From assembly GCA_963793275.1 (NCBI GenBank), contig CAWBZL010000003.1, forward strand, positions 744,001-808,000: a stretch of DNA of 64,000 bases, read 5' to 3'. The notes under the pieces are model-generated. The model did not search any database. It was not told the origin of the DNA and saw only the letters and a list, made by a program, of their open reading frames with translations. Made by a program: the position numbers and the translations under genes. Shown here in pieces: positions 6,966-15,682 of this stretch; positions within the stretch are counted from its first letter, which is position 1; every line of letters begins with the position of its first letter. This stretch comes from Marinirhabdus sp963793275 (GTDB lineage Bacteria > Bacteroidota > Bacteroidia > Flavobacteriales > Flavobacteriaceae).

Positions 6966-9791
6966 TTAATACCAGGCTCTGGTAAATAGTCCAAGAAGTG
7001 TTTTTGGACTCAGGGTGACAATAAACCGGATCTTTTGGTCGTAATTTGGCAATCCGGGTTCCCAACCTAAATTTGAATAGAGTGGGAAGTAGAGTTCAAA
7101 ATAGTCTGCCAGAAGGCTTAATCGAATCCCGCTGTCGTACACAAATTTCGGACTTTGATTTCGGTTATCTATTAGACCAATATCTCCGTAGGCATAGATC
7201 CATTTCCAGATGTTGGTACTGGCGTTTACCGTGGTCATCCAGGTATTGGCGAATGCAGGTTCTAACTGACTTTTAAAACCACCTTCTGCAACGATAAGTT
7301 GCTGGCTGAAAATTCCGGTTTCTTCGCTTCGCCCGTAATAATTATAGTCGAATAAATAATCTGAAGGCCTATCCAAAGCAAAACTGAAATAATCACTGTC
7401 GTTTCTGGTGTCATTAAAAATAAACGCTCCCGCAAAGGCTCTAAGGTTAAGCTGGCGATTGTTAATGAATAATTTTCTATACTCAAACGTGGCAGAAACT
7501 TTACTGAAATTTGCCGCAAGTTCATAATCTACAGATCCTCTAAAATAGTTAATCAGATTTGGGTTGGAGTAAACATATTGGGCATTAAAAACGTTATAAT
7601 TTGGCTCCTGATTAGGATCGTCCGGATTGTCGTCCCTGGAAACATTTATACTTCTTAGGTTAATAAACTGCTTTTCGTTATCGCGCAAATCTTTATTTCT
7701 GAAAGCAAACGTCATAAACGGTGTAAAGCGTTTGTAAAATAAATTCTCGTCGTAAGAATAGTAACTTCCGGAAAATCCATAGCGCATAGAATACAAGCGC
7801 TCCTGGTCCAACCGCTGGGTATACACAATAGAGCCACTACCAATTACATCTTTAGACTTTATCCCGTACTGTGGTTCAATTTTATAATGCACGCCTTTTG
7901 GGAGTAGTGTTTTGTTATACATTTTCATCCCAAAACTGAAACCGTCGTACAAATTGTATTCAAAAACCGGCATAAAGAAAACCTGATTATAATGAGGATC
8001 TTCAATATCCTGAAACAACCTGAATTGCAACGGCCGGTTTAGCAATCCTTTGACGGCTTTGTAGTTATTTCGCTGATTAAATTCGGGTATTACAGCTTCG
8101 TAATTAAGCGCTAGTTTGCGCACATTTTCTGCAGGCACCGTAATGGTAACTGTACTATCTATGGGTTGTGTCCATTGTTTGTAAAGGATTTCGTCTTTGT
8201 TAAGCCCGTATACAGAAACGGGCATTACATTATCTTTCAGGTTTTTAATAGTTACTTCCAGCGAGTCGCCTTTTTTCTTAACTCTTTTTATTTTGAAGTC
8301 TATGGTGGTTCTCTTACCAACAAATTCCTCAAAAAACCAATTTACAGGCAGTGTCGTGTTTTGTTCCAGCGTTTGTTCAAAAACTTTCGGAGAGGTTGGT
8401 TTCAGTAAGTTTTCAGCATAAAAATCTCTAATAGTTTTATCCAGCGTAGGTTTGTCCACATAATCTGCCAGATATGTTAGACCGTCGCCCGCGTAGTAAT
8501 CGTTTGCAATGTTTTTATTGAACTTTACCAAAGAATCTCTGGGCGTGTTTAGTGCCTGGTGCAAATTGTTACGAGCCATATTCATATACAACAGCGGATA
8601 TTGATCGTTAAATTCAATATCTGAAATATGTGCCCATTTTATGATCCACCAATTGCTTAGGCTCCCAATAAGTTTCATATTTGGGTAGTAGGTGTCTACA
8701 TATTCGGTCATTAAATAGATCTGCAGGGCACCGGTTAACCAATAATCCTCACGCGGATTGAGCGCGATAGTGTTTTCAATATAATTACGGGTGATGGTTT
8801 TCAGTTGCTCCATATCGTACTCAAAACCATCAGGAAAAGGACTAATAAAATCCGGCAATTGATTAAGCCCGTAGACAGGATCTTTTTTATAGGCTTCTTC
8901 CGTGGTCATCATGGTTTTAAATGGATACGGACCTAACTTGCCATCCAGAAAATGAACAATTCTATCTACCGCCAAAGCCTTCATTGCAGGTGTTACTTTT
9001 TTGTCTTTAAGGCTTGTGATAAGGGTTACTTTATCTGTTTCAATGGTTTCAAAAGAAGATTGCCTTTCTATATGAATAATAGCGTGTGTGCGTTTTTCTC
9101 CGGTTAAAGAAACTGTTGTCATTCCGTTTGCTGAAGTAAAACGTTCTCCCTCGTCAAAATTTGAAGTGATTGCGTACGAATAGGGTACAGAAAAGTTGAT
9201 GCTGAAATCTGACGGGTTTAAAAACAAGTCGTCCGAATTTTTATTGCTGTATGCTTTCCAGCCATTGTCATACACTGCTGGTGCAATAAACCAATAACGC
9301 AATTTGTAATTTCCAAAATCATCAACTCCGTAGCGGGTAAACTTATCGTCGGCAACATGAACTTTGTAGTTCAATACAATAGTAATTTCTCCATTGGGCT
9401 GTAGCGGTTCATTTAAAGCAACTTTCAGGATATCTGCCGCCTCGCCGCGTTTCCAGGTGGTAATTTCTGAAATACCATTTTCAAGTATGGAAATTTCAGC
9501 AATCTGCGTATTCCCGCGGTCTTCTTGTTTTTCAAAATGAAAGGAATCGTCGTAATTTTCAGCAAAACGTCTGGCTAGCGGCGTGGTCTTTGTAGAAAAG
9601 CTATTGGCCCAATCATTAAAATACAGGGTATCCAAAGCTTTTGAAACCCTATTTTTAAAGATAATTTTTTGTGAGATAGCAATGCTTTCTTCTTCCGGGA
9701 GGAGTGTTGCATTGATAGTAATATCATGTTGTGCATAGGTTTGCACACCAATTAGAAAAAGGATCGCATAAAATAACCAGCGCTGTATCAA
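6966..9791 (-). CDS. M1-peptidase-like outer-membrane barrel protein lacking HEXXH
   Basis: 941 residues with a signal peptide (MIQRWLFYAILFLIGVQTYAQ). Residues from about 20 to 560 follow the M1 aminopeptidase pattern: beta-sandwich, then a helical domain with a WLTGALQIYL segment where M1 enzymes have WLNEG. No HEXXH zinc motif occurs anywhere, so peptidase activity is unlikely. The last 340 or so residues are alternating aromatic beta-strands ending in TRAWY, as in an outer-membrane barrel. The gene overlaps the upstream 139-residue gene by four bases and is probably cotranscribed with it. The role is unknown; a surface-binding or barrel-assembly function is speculative. Confidence 0.75.
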   Translation of the reverse strand: MIQRWLFYAILFLIGVQTYAQHDITINATLLPEEESIAISQKIIFKNRVSKALDTLYFNDWANSFSTKTTPLARRFAENYDDSFHFEKQEDRGNTQIAEISILENGISEITTWKRGEAADILKVALNEPLQPNGEITIVLNYKVHVADDKFTRYGVDDFGNYKLRYWFIAPAVYDNGWKAYSNKNSDDLFLNPSDFSINFSVPYSYAITSNFDEGERFTSANGMTTVSLTGEKRTHAIIHIERQSSFETIETDKVTLITSLKDKKVTPAMKALAVDRIVHFLDGKLGPYPFKTMMTTEEAYKKDPVYGLNQLPDFISPFPDGFEYDMEQLKTITRNYIENTIALNPREDYWLTGALQIYLMTEYVDTYYPNMKLIGSLSNWWIIKWAHISDIEFNDQYPLLYMNMARNNLHQALNTPRDSLVKFNKNIANDYYAGDGLTYLADYVDKPTLDKTIRDFYAENLLKPTSPKVFEQTLEQNTTLPVNWFFEEFVGKRTTIDFKIKRVKKKGDSLEVTIKNLKDNVMPVSVYGLNKDEILYKQWTQPIDSTVTITVPAENVRKLALNYEAVIPEFNQRNNYKAVKGLLNRPLQFRLFQDIEDPHYNQVFFMPVFEYNLYDGFSFGMKMYNKTLLPKGVHYKIEPQYGIKSKDVIGSGSIVYTQRLDQERLYSMRYGFSGSYYSYDENLFYKRFTPFMTFAFRNKDLRDNEKQFINLRSINVSRDDNPDDPNQEPNYNVFNAQYVYSNPNLINYFRGSVDYELAANFSKVSATFEYRKLFINNRQLNLRAFAGAFIFNDTRNDSDYFSFALDRPSDYLFDYNYYGRSEETGIFSQQLIVAEGGFKSQLEPAFANTWMTTVNASTNIWKWIYAYGDIGLIDNRNQSPKFVYDSGIRLSLLADYFELYFPLYSNLGWEPGLPNYDQKIRFIVTLSPKTLLGLFTRAWY

Positions 9792-10207
9792 GAAGTTTTT
9801 AAAAATTTTAAAGGTTTACTATGTTGCAGGTTGGTTTTAATGTAATCAATATCATTGCCAGGTACAGCAATACCTACGGAAATTTCCTGTGCCGGGTTTT
9901 TGTCCCATTCCAAGCCTTTTTGCTTTAAAGCATTGTAAATAACAACGCTAAGATCCGGTTGAAGTACCTGTGCCGAAAGTACTACAATTTGGTCTTTTAC
10001 CACAGTGCTTTTCAGTTTTAATGTAATTTCAGTTACATCAAAATCGGTGCCAGCTCCTTTAGTTTGCTGATTGTTATCTATTTGGGGTAGAAGAGAAAGG
10101 TATTCCTTAATACCATAGTCCTTCAAAAATCCGTTGGCACTCATTCTCTGTTCAACTATGCTGATAGAAACCAGAAAACAGACATAGGCTACTATGGTTT
10201 TTTTCAT
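9788..10207 (-). CDS. Hypothetical secreted protein, coupled to the barrel gene
   Basis: 139 residues with an N-terminal hydrophobic segment (MKKTIVAYVCFLVSISIV) that looks like a signal peptide or anchor. I see no recognised domain. It overlaps the start of the M1-like barrel gene by four bases (ATGA-type), which implies translational coupling and possibly a shared envelope function. It starts 20 bases past the LOG-family gene on the same strand, so the three may form one operon. Confidence 0.7.
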   Translation of the reverse strand: MKKTIVAYVCFLVSISIVEQRMSANGFLKDYGIKEYLSLLPQIDNNQQTKGAGTDFDVTEITLKLKSTVVKDQIVVLSAQVLQPDLSVVIYNALKQKGLEWDKNPAQEISVGIAVPGNDIDYIKTNLQHSKPLKFLKTS

Positions 10208-10227
10208 ATAAACTTCGCCACTTATAG

Positions 10228-10917
10228 TTAAAAGTTTGGACTGTGATTGGACTTTTCGTAGAAGTCGTTTAGTACATTGAGTACTTCGTCTTCGGTATCT
10301 ACAATGTGCACCAGATCCAGATCTTCTTTACTAATATTATTATTTGCGGTTAGCAGGGTAGTGGTCACCCATTTCCAGAGTCCGCCCCAAAACTCGCTAT
10401 CTACAAGAATGATGGGGAACTTATCTATTTTGTGTGTCTGGATGAGTGTAAGTGCTTCAAAAAACTCGTCCAGGGTTCCGAAGCCCCCGGGCATTACTAC
10501 AAACCCTTGAGAATATTTCACAAACATTACTTTACGTACAAAAAAGTAGTCAAAATCTATACTTTTATCGCTGTCTATATACGGATTGTCATGTTGCTCA
10601 AACGGTAAGGTAATATTTAACCCAACCGAAGTTCCTCCTGCTAAATGAGCTCCCTTATTTCCCGCTTCCATAATTCCGGGACCACCGCCGGTAATAACTC
10701 CGTAGCCATTTTCAGTAATTTTTTTCGCAATACTTTCGGCCAATTTATATTTAGCATCCTCTGGTTTTGTTCGTGCAGACCCAAATATGGAAACACAGGG
10801 TCCAATACGGCTCATTTTTTCGTATCCGTGAACAAATTCACCCATGATCTTAAAGATCGCCCAGGAGTCGTTTGTTTTTACTTCGTTCCAGTTTTTATGT
10901 TGTGCTTCGTTTCGCAT
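10228..10917 (-). CDS. LOG-family protein (nucleoside 5'-monophosphate phosphoribohydrolase-like)
   Basis: 229 residues with the LOG/lysine-decarboxylase-like signatures GGGPGIMEAGNKGA and PGGFGTLDEFFEA, carrying the catalytic Arg/Glu region of the TIGR00730 family. Characterised members remove ribose phosphate from cytokinin-type or ordinary nucleotides; older 'lysine decarboxylase' labels are wrong. A cytoplasmic Rossmann-fold enzyme, probably dimeric. It is the first gene of a likely three-gene run with the secreted protein and the barrel gene. The physiological substrate cannot be told from sequence. Confidence 0.88.
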   Translation of the reverse strand: MRNEAQHKNWNEVKTNDSWAIFKIMGEFVHGYEKMSRIGPCVSIFGSARTKPEDAKYKLAESIAKKITENGYGVITGGGPGIMEAGNKGAHLAGGTSVGLNITLPFEQHDNPYIDSDKSIDFDYFFVRKVMFVKYSQGFVVMPGGFGTLDEFFEALTLIQTHKIDKFPIILVDSEFWGGLWKWVTTTLLTANNNISKEDLDLVHIVDTEDEVLNVLNDFYEKSNHSPNF

Positions 10918-11008
10918 AATGTATGGGTCGTTGGTCTTTGGTTTTTTTACTATACCTAGAAAGTATTGGCTGCTTTTGTTGTGTTTTATGTACGCTTTCT
11001 TCTCAATT

Positions 11009-13840
11009 TCAATGTAACTCTTTTTTAAGAAATTCTGCCGTAAAACCCTTGTTGTTTGCTACAATTTCTTCGGGAGTGCCTGTTGCCATTACTTTTCCGC
11101 CCTTTTTTCCACCTTCCGGTCCTATGTCTATAATGTAGTCAACCGTTTTAATTACTTCCAGATTATGTTCAATAATAACGATGGTGTTTCCTTTGGCAAC
11201 AAGTTTATTTAATACCAATAAAAGCACTCGAATGTCTTCAAAATGAAGTCCGGTTGTAGGTTCGTCCAGAATATAAAAAGTATTTCCGGTATCTCTTTTT
11301 GAAAGTTCCGTCGCTAGTTTAATACGTTGTGCTTCTCCTCCCGAGAGGGTTGTAGATTGTTGTCCCAGCGTAATATACCCTAATCCAACATCCTGAATAG
11401 TTTTCAGTTTTCTGTAAATCTTCGGGATATTTTCAAAGTAGGGAACGGCTTCATTAATGGTCATTTCCAGCACATCGTATATAGAATTCCCCTTGTAGCG
11501 AATCTCTAAGGTTTCACGGTTAAAACGTTTTCCCTGGCAGGTTTCACATTCCACATATACATCTGGTAAAAAATTCATTTCAATTACCCGCAAGCCGCCA
11601 CCTTTACAGGTTTCACACCTTCCGCCTTTTACATTAAAACTAAAACGTCCCGGTTTATAGCCACGTATCATTGCTTCAGGTATCTTAGCGAACAGACTTC
11701 GTATTTCAGAAAAAACACCCGTGTACGTCGCCGGATTACTACGTGGTGTTCTACCAATGGGAGACTGATTAATATCGATCACCTTATCAATGTGTTGTAA
11801 CCCGATGATCTTTTTGTAAGGCATTGGTTTTTTAACACCGTTAAAGAAATGCGCATTTAAAATAGGGTAGAGCGTTTCGTTAATAAGGGTAGACTTCCCA
11901 CTTCCCGAAACACCTGTAACACCAACCATTGTCCCCAATGGGATGGTTATAGTTACATTTTTCAGGTTATTCCCTGTGGCGCCTGTAAGCGTTAAAAATT
12001 CTCCATTTCCTTTTCTTCGTTTCTTTGGAATGGCAATTTCTTTGGTTCCGTTTAAATACGCTGCTGTGAGGGTATCGTGTTTTAAAATTTCAGTTGGAGT
12101 ACCCTGGCTTACTATTTCGCCACCGTGTCTTCCTGCCGCCGGACCAATATCTATTACGTGGTCTGCCTGCTCGATCATATCTTTATCGTGCTCCACCACA
12201 ATTACCGAATTACCAATATCCCGCAGGGAAATTAAAGACTGAATTAATTTTTCGTTATCCCGTTGGTGCAGGCCAATACTTGGTTCATCCAGAATATAAA
12301 GCACGCCTACCAATTGAGAGCCAATTTGCGTAGCTAACCGAATACGTTGCGCCTCACCACCCGAAAGTGATTTTGAACTTCTGTCCAATGCCAGGTAGGT
12401 TAATCCAACGTCTATTAGAAACTGAAGTCTTGCCCGTACTTCTTTTAGTATTTCGGAAGCAATTTTTAACTGATTTTCCCCCAGGTCTTTTTCTATATCT
12501 TTAAACCAGGCTGCCAGTTCAATGATATCCATATGGGCGAGCTCGGCAATATTCTTATTGTTTACTTTAAAATAAAGCGATTCTTTTCTAAGCCTGGAAC
12601 CACCGCACTCTGGACAATTTACTTTGTCCATATATTCCTTTGCCCAGCGTTCCAGAGATTTGGATTCGCCAGCTTCAAAGGTATTTTGTAAGAAGGTGGC
12701 TACTCCTTCAAATTCAATTTTATAATTTCTTGTAATGCCAAGGGTTTTGGATTCCACATCAAATTTTTCGTGGCCTCCGTGAAAGATCATATCCTTTGCT
12801 GCGGCCGGAATGTCTTTAAATGCGTCTGTTAATTTAAAATTGAAACGGTGTGCAATGAGTTCCAACTGCTTAAAAATCCAGTTGTTTTTTTGTGGTCCGT
12901 GTGGAGCCAAAGCTCCCTGTTTAATGGAGAGTGTAGCGTCCGGAACTACTTTTTTTAGGTTTACTTCGTATAACGTACCAAGTCCTCTGCAATGGGAGCA
13001 CATTCCTTTAGGAGAGTTGAAAGAGAAATTATTGGGCTCCGGATTGGGATACGAAATTCCGGAAGTTGGACACATTAATGAGCGGCTAAAAAAGCGTACC
13101 TCCTTGGTATCGTTGTCCTGTACCATAAGCACATCGTCGCCGTGATACATAGCGGTGATAATTGTTTCTGAAAGGCGTTTGTCGTTGTCAATTTCTTCAT
13201 TAATAAACAACCTGTCCACTACAATTTCAATATCGTGTGTTTTGTAGCGGTCAATGCGCATTCCTTTAATAATATCCAGTATCTCACCATCTACCCTTAC
13301 TTTTAAAAATCCCTGTTTAGCGATATTCTCGAACAATTCGCGGTAATGTCCTTTTCTGGAACGTACCACAGGAGCTAAAACACTTACTTTTTTGCCTTTA
13401 AACTCTTCTATAATAAGATCTTTTATTTGCTCATCGCTGTAACTCACCATTTTCTGGCCGGTATTGTAGCTGTACGCATCACTCGCACGTGCGTAGAGGA
13501 GACGGAGAAAATCGTAAATTTCGGTAATGGTACCCACGGTAGAACGCGGACTTTTACTGGTAGTTTTTTGCTCGATGGCGATTACCGGGGAGAGGCCTTC
13601 AATTTTATCCACATCGGGACGTTCCAGGCTTCCTAAAAACTGGCGTGCGTAGGCAGAAAATGTTTCAATGTAGCGTCGTTGTCCTTCGGCATAAATGGTA
13701 TCGAATGCGAGGGAAGATTTTCCACTGCCCGAAAGTCCTGTAATTACTACTAATTTCTCTCTTGGGATGGTGACATCTATGTCTTTTAAATTGTGGACAC
13801 GAGCGCCATAAACCTCAATACAATCGTCATTTTTTGCCAT
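11009..13840 (-). CDS. uvrA: UvrABC excinuclease subunit A
   Basis: 943 residues from ATG 13840. It has two ABC ATPase modules: Walker A GLSGSGKSSLAFDT near the N-terminus and GVSGSGKSTLINET in the second half, with signatures SLSGGEAQRIRLA and TLSGGEAQRIKLA. The C-terminal zinc module (CETC and CETC) is intact. The first interdomain zinc module reads CPTS...CSHC, with Ser in place of the second Cys of Escherichia coli. UvrA finds bulky DNA lesions and loads UvrB. A TTG nine bases upstream is in frame, but it overlaps a perfect -7 element, so the ATG is chosen. Confidence 0.97.
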   Translation of the reverse strand: MAKNDDCIEVYGARVHNLKDIDVTIPREKLVVITGLSGSGKSSLAFDTIYAEGQRRYIETFSAYARQFLGSLERPDVDKIEGLSPVIAIEQKTTSKSPRSTVGTITEIYDFLRLLYARASDAYSYNTGQKMVSYSDEQIKDLIIEEFKGKKVSVLAPVVRSRKGHYRELFENIAKQGFLKVRVDGEILDIIKGMRIDRYKTHDIEIVVDRLFINEEIDNDKRLSETIITAMYHGDDVLMVQDNDTKEVRFFSRSLMCPTSGISYPNPEPNNFSFNSPKGMCSHCRGLGTLYEVNLKKVVPDATLSIKQGALAPHGPQKNNWIFKQLELIAHRFNFKLTDAFKDIPAAAKDMIFHGGHEKFDVESKTLGITRNYKIEFEGVATFLQNTFEAGESKSLERWAKEYMDKVNCPECGGSRLRKESLYFKVNNKNIAELAHMDIIELAAWFKDIEKDLGENQLKIASEILKEVRARLQFLIDVGLTYLALDRSSKSLSGGEAQRIRLATQIGSQLVGVLYILDEPSIGLHQRDNEKLIQSLISLRDIGNSVIVVEHDKDMIEQADHVIDIGPAAGRHGGEIVSQGTPTEILKHDTLTAAYLNGTKEIAIPKKRRKGNGEFLTLTGATGNNLKNVTITIPLGTMVGVTGVSGSGKSTLINETLYPILNAHFFNGVKKPMPYKKIIGLQHIDKVIDINQSPIGRTPRSNPATYTGVFSEIRSLFAKIPEAMIRGYKPGRFSFNVKGGRCETCKGGGLRVIEMNFLPDVYVECETCQGKRFNRETLEIRYKGNSIYDVLEMTINEAVPYFENIPKIYRKLKTIQDVGLGYITLGQQSTTLSGGEAQRIKLATELSKRDTGNTFYILDEPTTGLHFEDIRVLLLVLNKLVAKGNTIVIIEHNLEVIKTVDYIIDIGPEGGKKGGKVMATGTPEEIVANNKGFTAEFLKKELH

Positions 13841-13846
13841 AGTTTG

Positions 13847-13854
13847 CAAAGGTA
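13847..13854 (-). promoter_or_regulatory. Predicted -7 promoter element of uvrA
   Basis: Minus-strand TACCTTTG is a perfect TAnnTTTG element six bases before the uvrA ATG. Transcription would start almost at the ATG, giving a nearly leaderless mRNA. No good TTG is seen at the usual distance upstream. Confidence 0.45.
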
Positions 13855-13962
13855 CTTAATTGAATTGAAAATAGGTAGCTAGGGGTTGGAGGGTTATTTG
13901 AAATTTAACGTTTTTTGTTATAAGAAACGTATAATGTTACCTATTGTGGCAAACCGATGTTT

Positions 13963-14313
13963 TTAAAATGTGTCAAGAATTTGTTCTTCTGAAGTATTCC
14001 CAAGTACATCCATTGTTGTACCGGTTTCTTCCTGCTTTAATTTGAAGTTACTGAGACTTCCGTAATAGTTTTTAATGAGCGACACAATTTGCGCCATAGC
14101 TGCGGTATCACCGTGTAGCGTAAGTTTTTCTTCATTGGTGTAACAGTATATATGAAGTTGCTTATTAATACATTCAATTTCTGAAGTATGCTCCACATCC
14201 TGATTTTTCAGCACTAAAAATTTGAAGTGTATTTCGGAATCGGTCAGTATTTTTTTAAGTGTGACTTCTGAAAGCTTTATTTCAGGTCTTTCGCTAAGTA
14301 AATGATACGTCAT
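13963..14313 (-). CDS. Hypothetical cytoplasmic protein
   Basis: 116 residues, no signal peptide or membrane segment, mixed alpha/beta composition (MTYHLLSERPEIKLSEV at the start, SEEQILDTF at the end). No family recognised. It stands alone between uvrA and a membrane-protein gene on the same strand, with about 120 bases on each side. Coding is supported by a full-length open frame with codon use like its neighbours. Confidence 0.6.
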   Translation of the reverse strand: MTYHLLSERPEIKLSEVTLKKILTDSEIHFKFLVLKNQDVEHTSEIECINKQLHIYCYTNEEKLTLHGDTAAMAQIVSLIKNYYGSLSNFKLKQEETGTTMDVLGNTSEEQILDTF

Positions 14314-14424
14314 TGGGTATTCAGAGTTTAAATTTCAATCACGTAAAGTTATTTAACAAAGTTGAAAATCGCTACTGAAATGGTTAGGTTGTGTTAATTT
14401 TAACCTTTTTAATTGGCTTCATCT

Positions 14425-15438
14425 TCAACCAGAAATTTCCCTATTCAAAAATTGATAAAATGTAGTAGCAATATAAAAAATAGTGCTCACTACAAAGGAT
14501 ACACTTATAATAAGCAAGATAACCGGGAGGTTAAATAATAAAAAGAAAAGTGGTAAAAGCACACCAAAGACCACCATTGCCAGGAAGATAGCGTATAAAT
14601 AGCGCATAATAGCAGGTAATCCTTTACCAGCATTGTCCTGAAATAAAAGTAATTTAGGCATTACTTCTTTATTCATGTATTCTCCAAGACGGGATAAAAA
14701 TATTTCATTAAAAGATGAATCCTCGAAATGTTGACTGTCTATAGAGTTGGCAAGCAGCATAATTTTTTCCTGATGTCTCTCAAAAACGGCTTCCAGGTCC
14801 AGTACTTCCTTAAAAATTGAAAATTTGTAGCCAAAGTAATACCAAAGCCCCGAACCAGCTTTATGCTCCAGCCATTTGGAAACAATATCTTTGGAATATG
14901 AAGTGGGGTAAAGAATATTTTCGGGAATCCTTTTGGTTTTGGGGTGGGTCATTAATAAGGATTTCATTTCCAGATAGAGATTTTCAGTATCCTCAAAAGA
15001 GTTATTCTCCTGCAAAAACTCTATAGCGAGCTTGGATTTACCCTTATAAAATTCTTTTACATCGAAAAAGGTAAGTCCTTCAAATTCGTCATCTATATAT
15101 TCCTTTAGCCCGGGCAACCACATTTTGGACCGGAATAACAGCTCTATAATATTTCTGAAATAATGCATTTTTTGCACAATACCGCTTAAATTATCTATAG
15201 CGGTATCTTTTACAGTTTTTATACGTAGGGTAGCACTAGCCAAATATACCATGATCAGGATTGCAGTAAACCCACTAATGGCAATAAATAATGTGGCTAA
15301 ACCTGAAAGTTGCTCCATAAATTGCGGCGAGGTAGCTGCCTTTTGCTTAAGTAGAAAAATAAGCGCAATGCACAATACACCACTAAATACCAAAGGTATT
15401 ATGGCGTAGACATCTTTTATGAACGACTTCTTTTTCAT
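14425..15438 (-). CDS. Hypothetical inner-membrane protein, four predicted helices
   Basis: 337 residues. Two hydrophobic helices lie near the N-terminus (about residues 13-31 and 45-67) and two near the C-terminus (about 280-302 and 305-328). Between them is a charged cytoplasmic-type domain of some 210 residues rich in Leu, Lys and Glu. No conserved family is recognised. The paired-helix layout could suit a sensor or a dimeric membrane scaffold, but nothing in the sequence decides this. Single gene with long flanking spaces. Confidence 0.65.
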   Translation of the reverse strand: MKKKSFIKDVYAIIPLVFSGVLCIALIFLLKQKAATSPQFMEQLSGLATLFIAISGFTAILIMVYLASATLRIKTVKDTAIDNLSGIVQKMHYFRNIIELLFRSKMWLPGLKEYIDDEFEGLTFFDVKEFYKGKSKLAIEFLQENNSFEDTENLYLEMKSLLMTHPKTKRIPENILYPTSYSKDIVSKWLEHKAGSGLWYYFGYKFSIFKEVLDLEAVFERHQEKIMLLANSIDSQHFEDSSFNEIFLSRLGEYMNKEVMPKLLLFQDNAGKGLPAIMRYLYAIFLAMVVFGVLLPLFFLLFNLPVILLIISVSFVVSTIFYIATTFYQFLNREISG

Positions 15439-15682
15439 AGTACATAAGCTGCGCAGCTTGAGGAAACTGCACTACAACCATTTGGCTACGTATTTAACTC
15501 CAAATATTTTAGATTCAAATTTGGAAAAAATTGCATAAGCGTATAAACACTTTTCAACAAGCTACCAGCTGTAATTACATCAAAAATAACTTATTTCGCT
15601 TCGTTTTGTAGTAATTTACTTACATTTCGATATACGGTGAATATTTAACGGTAAAGAGCACTTTTTTTAGAAATTTTAAAAC

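Noticed and set aside
6871..7065. 64-codon minus-strand frame overlapping the end of the M1-like gene
   Set aside because: It is an alternative frame over a real gene and has no family likeness.
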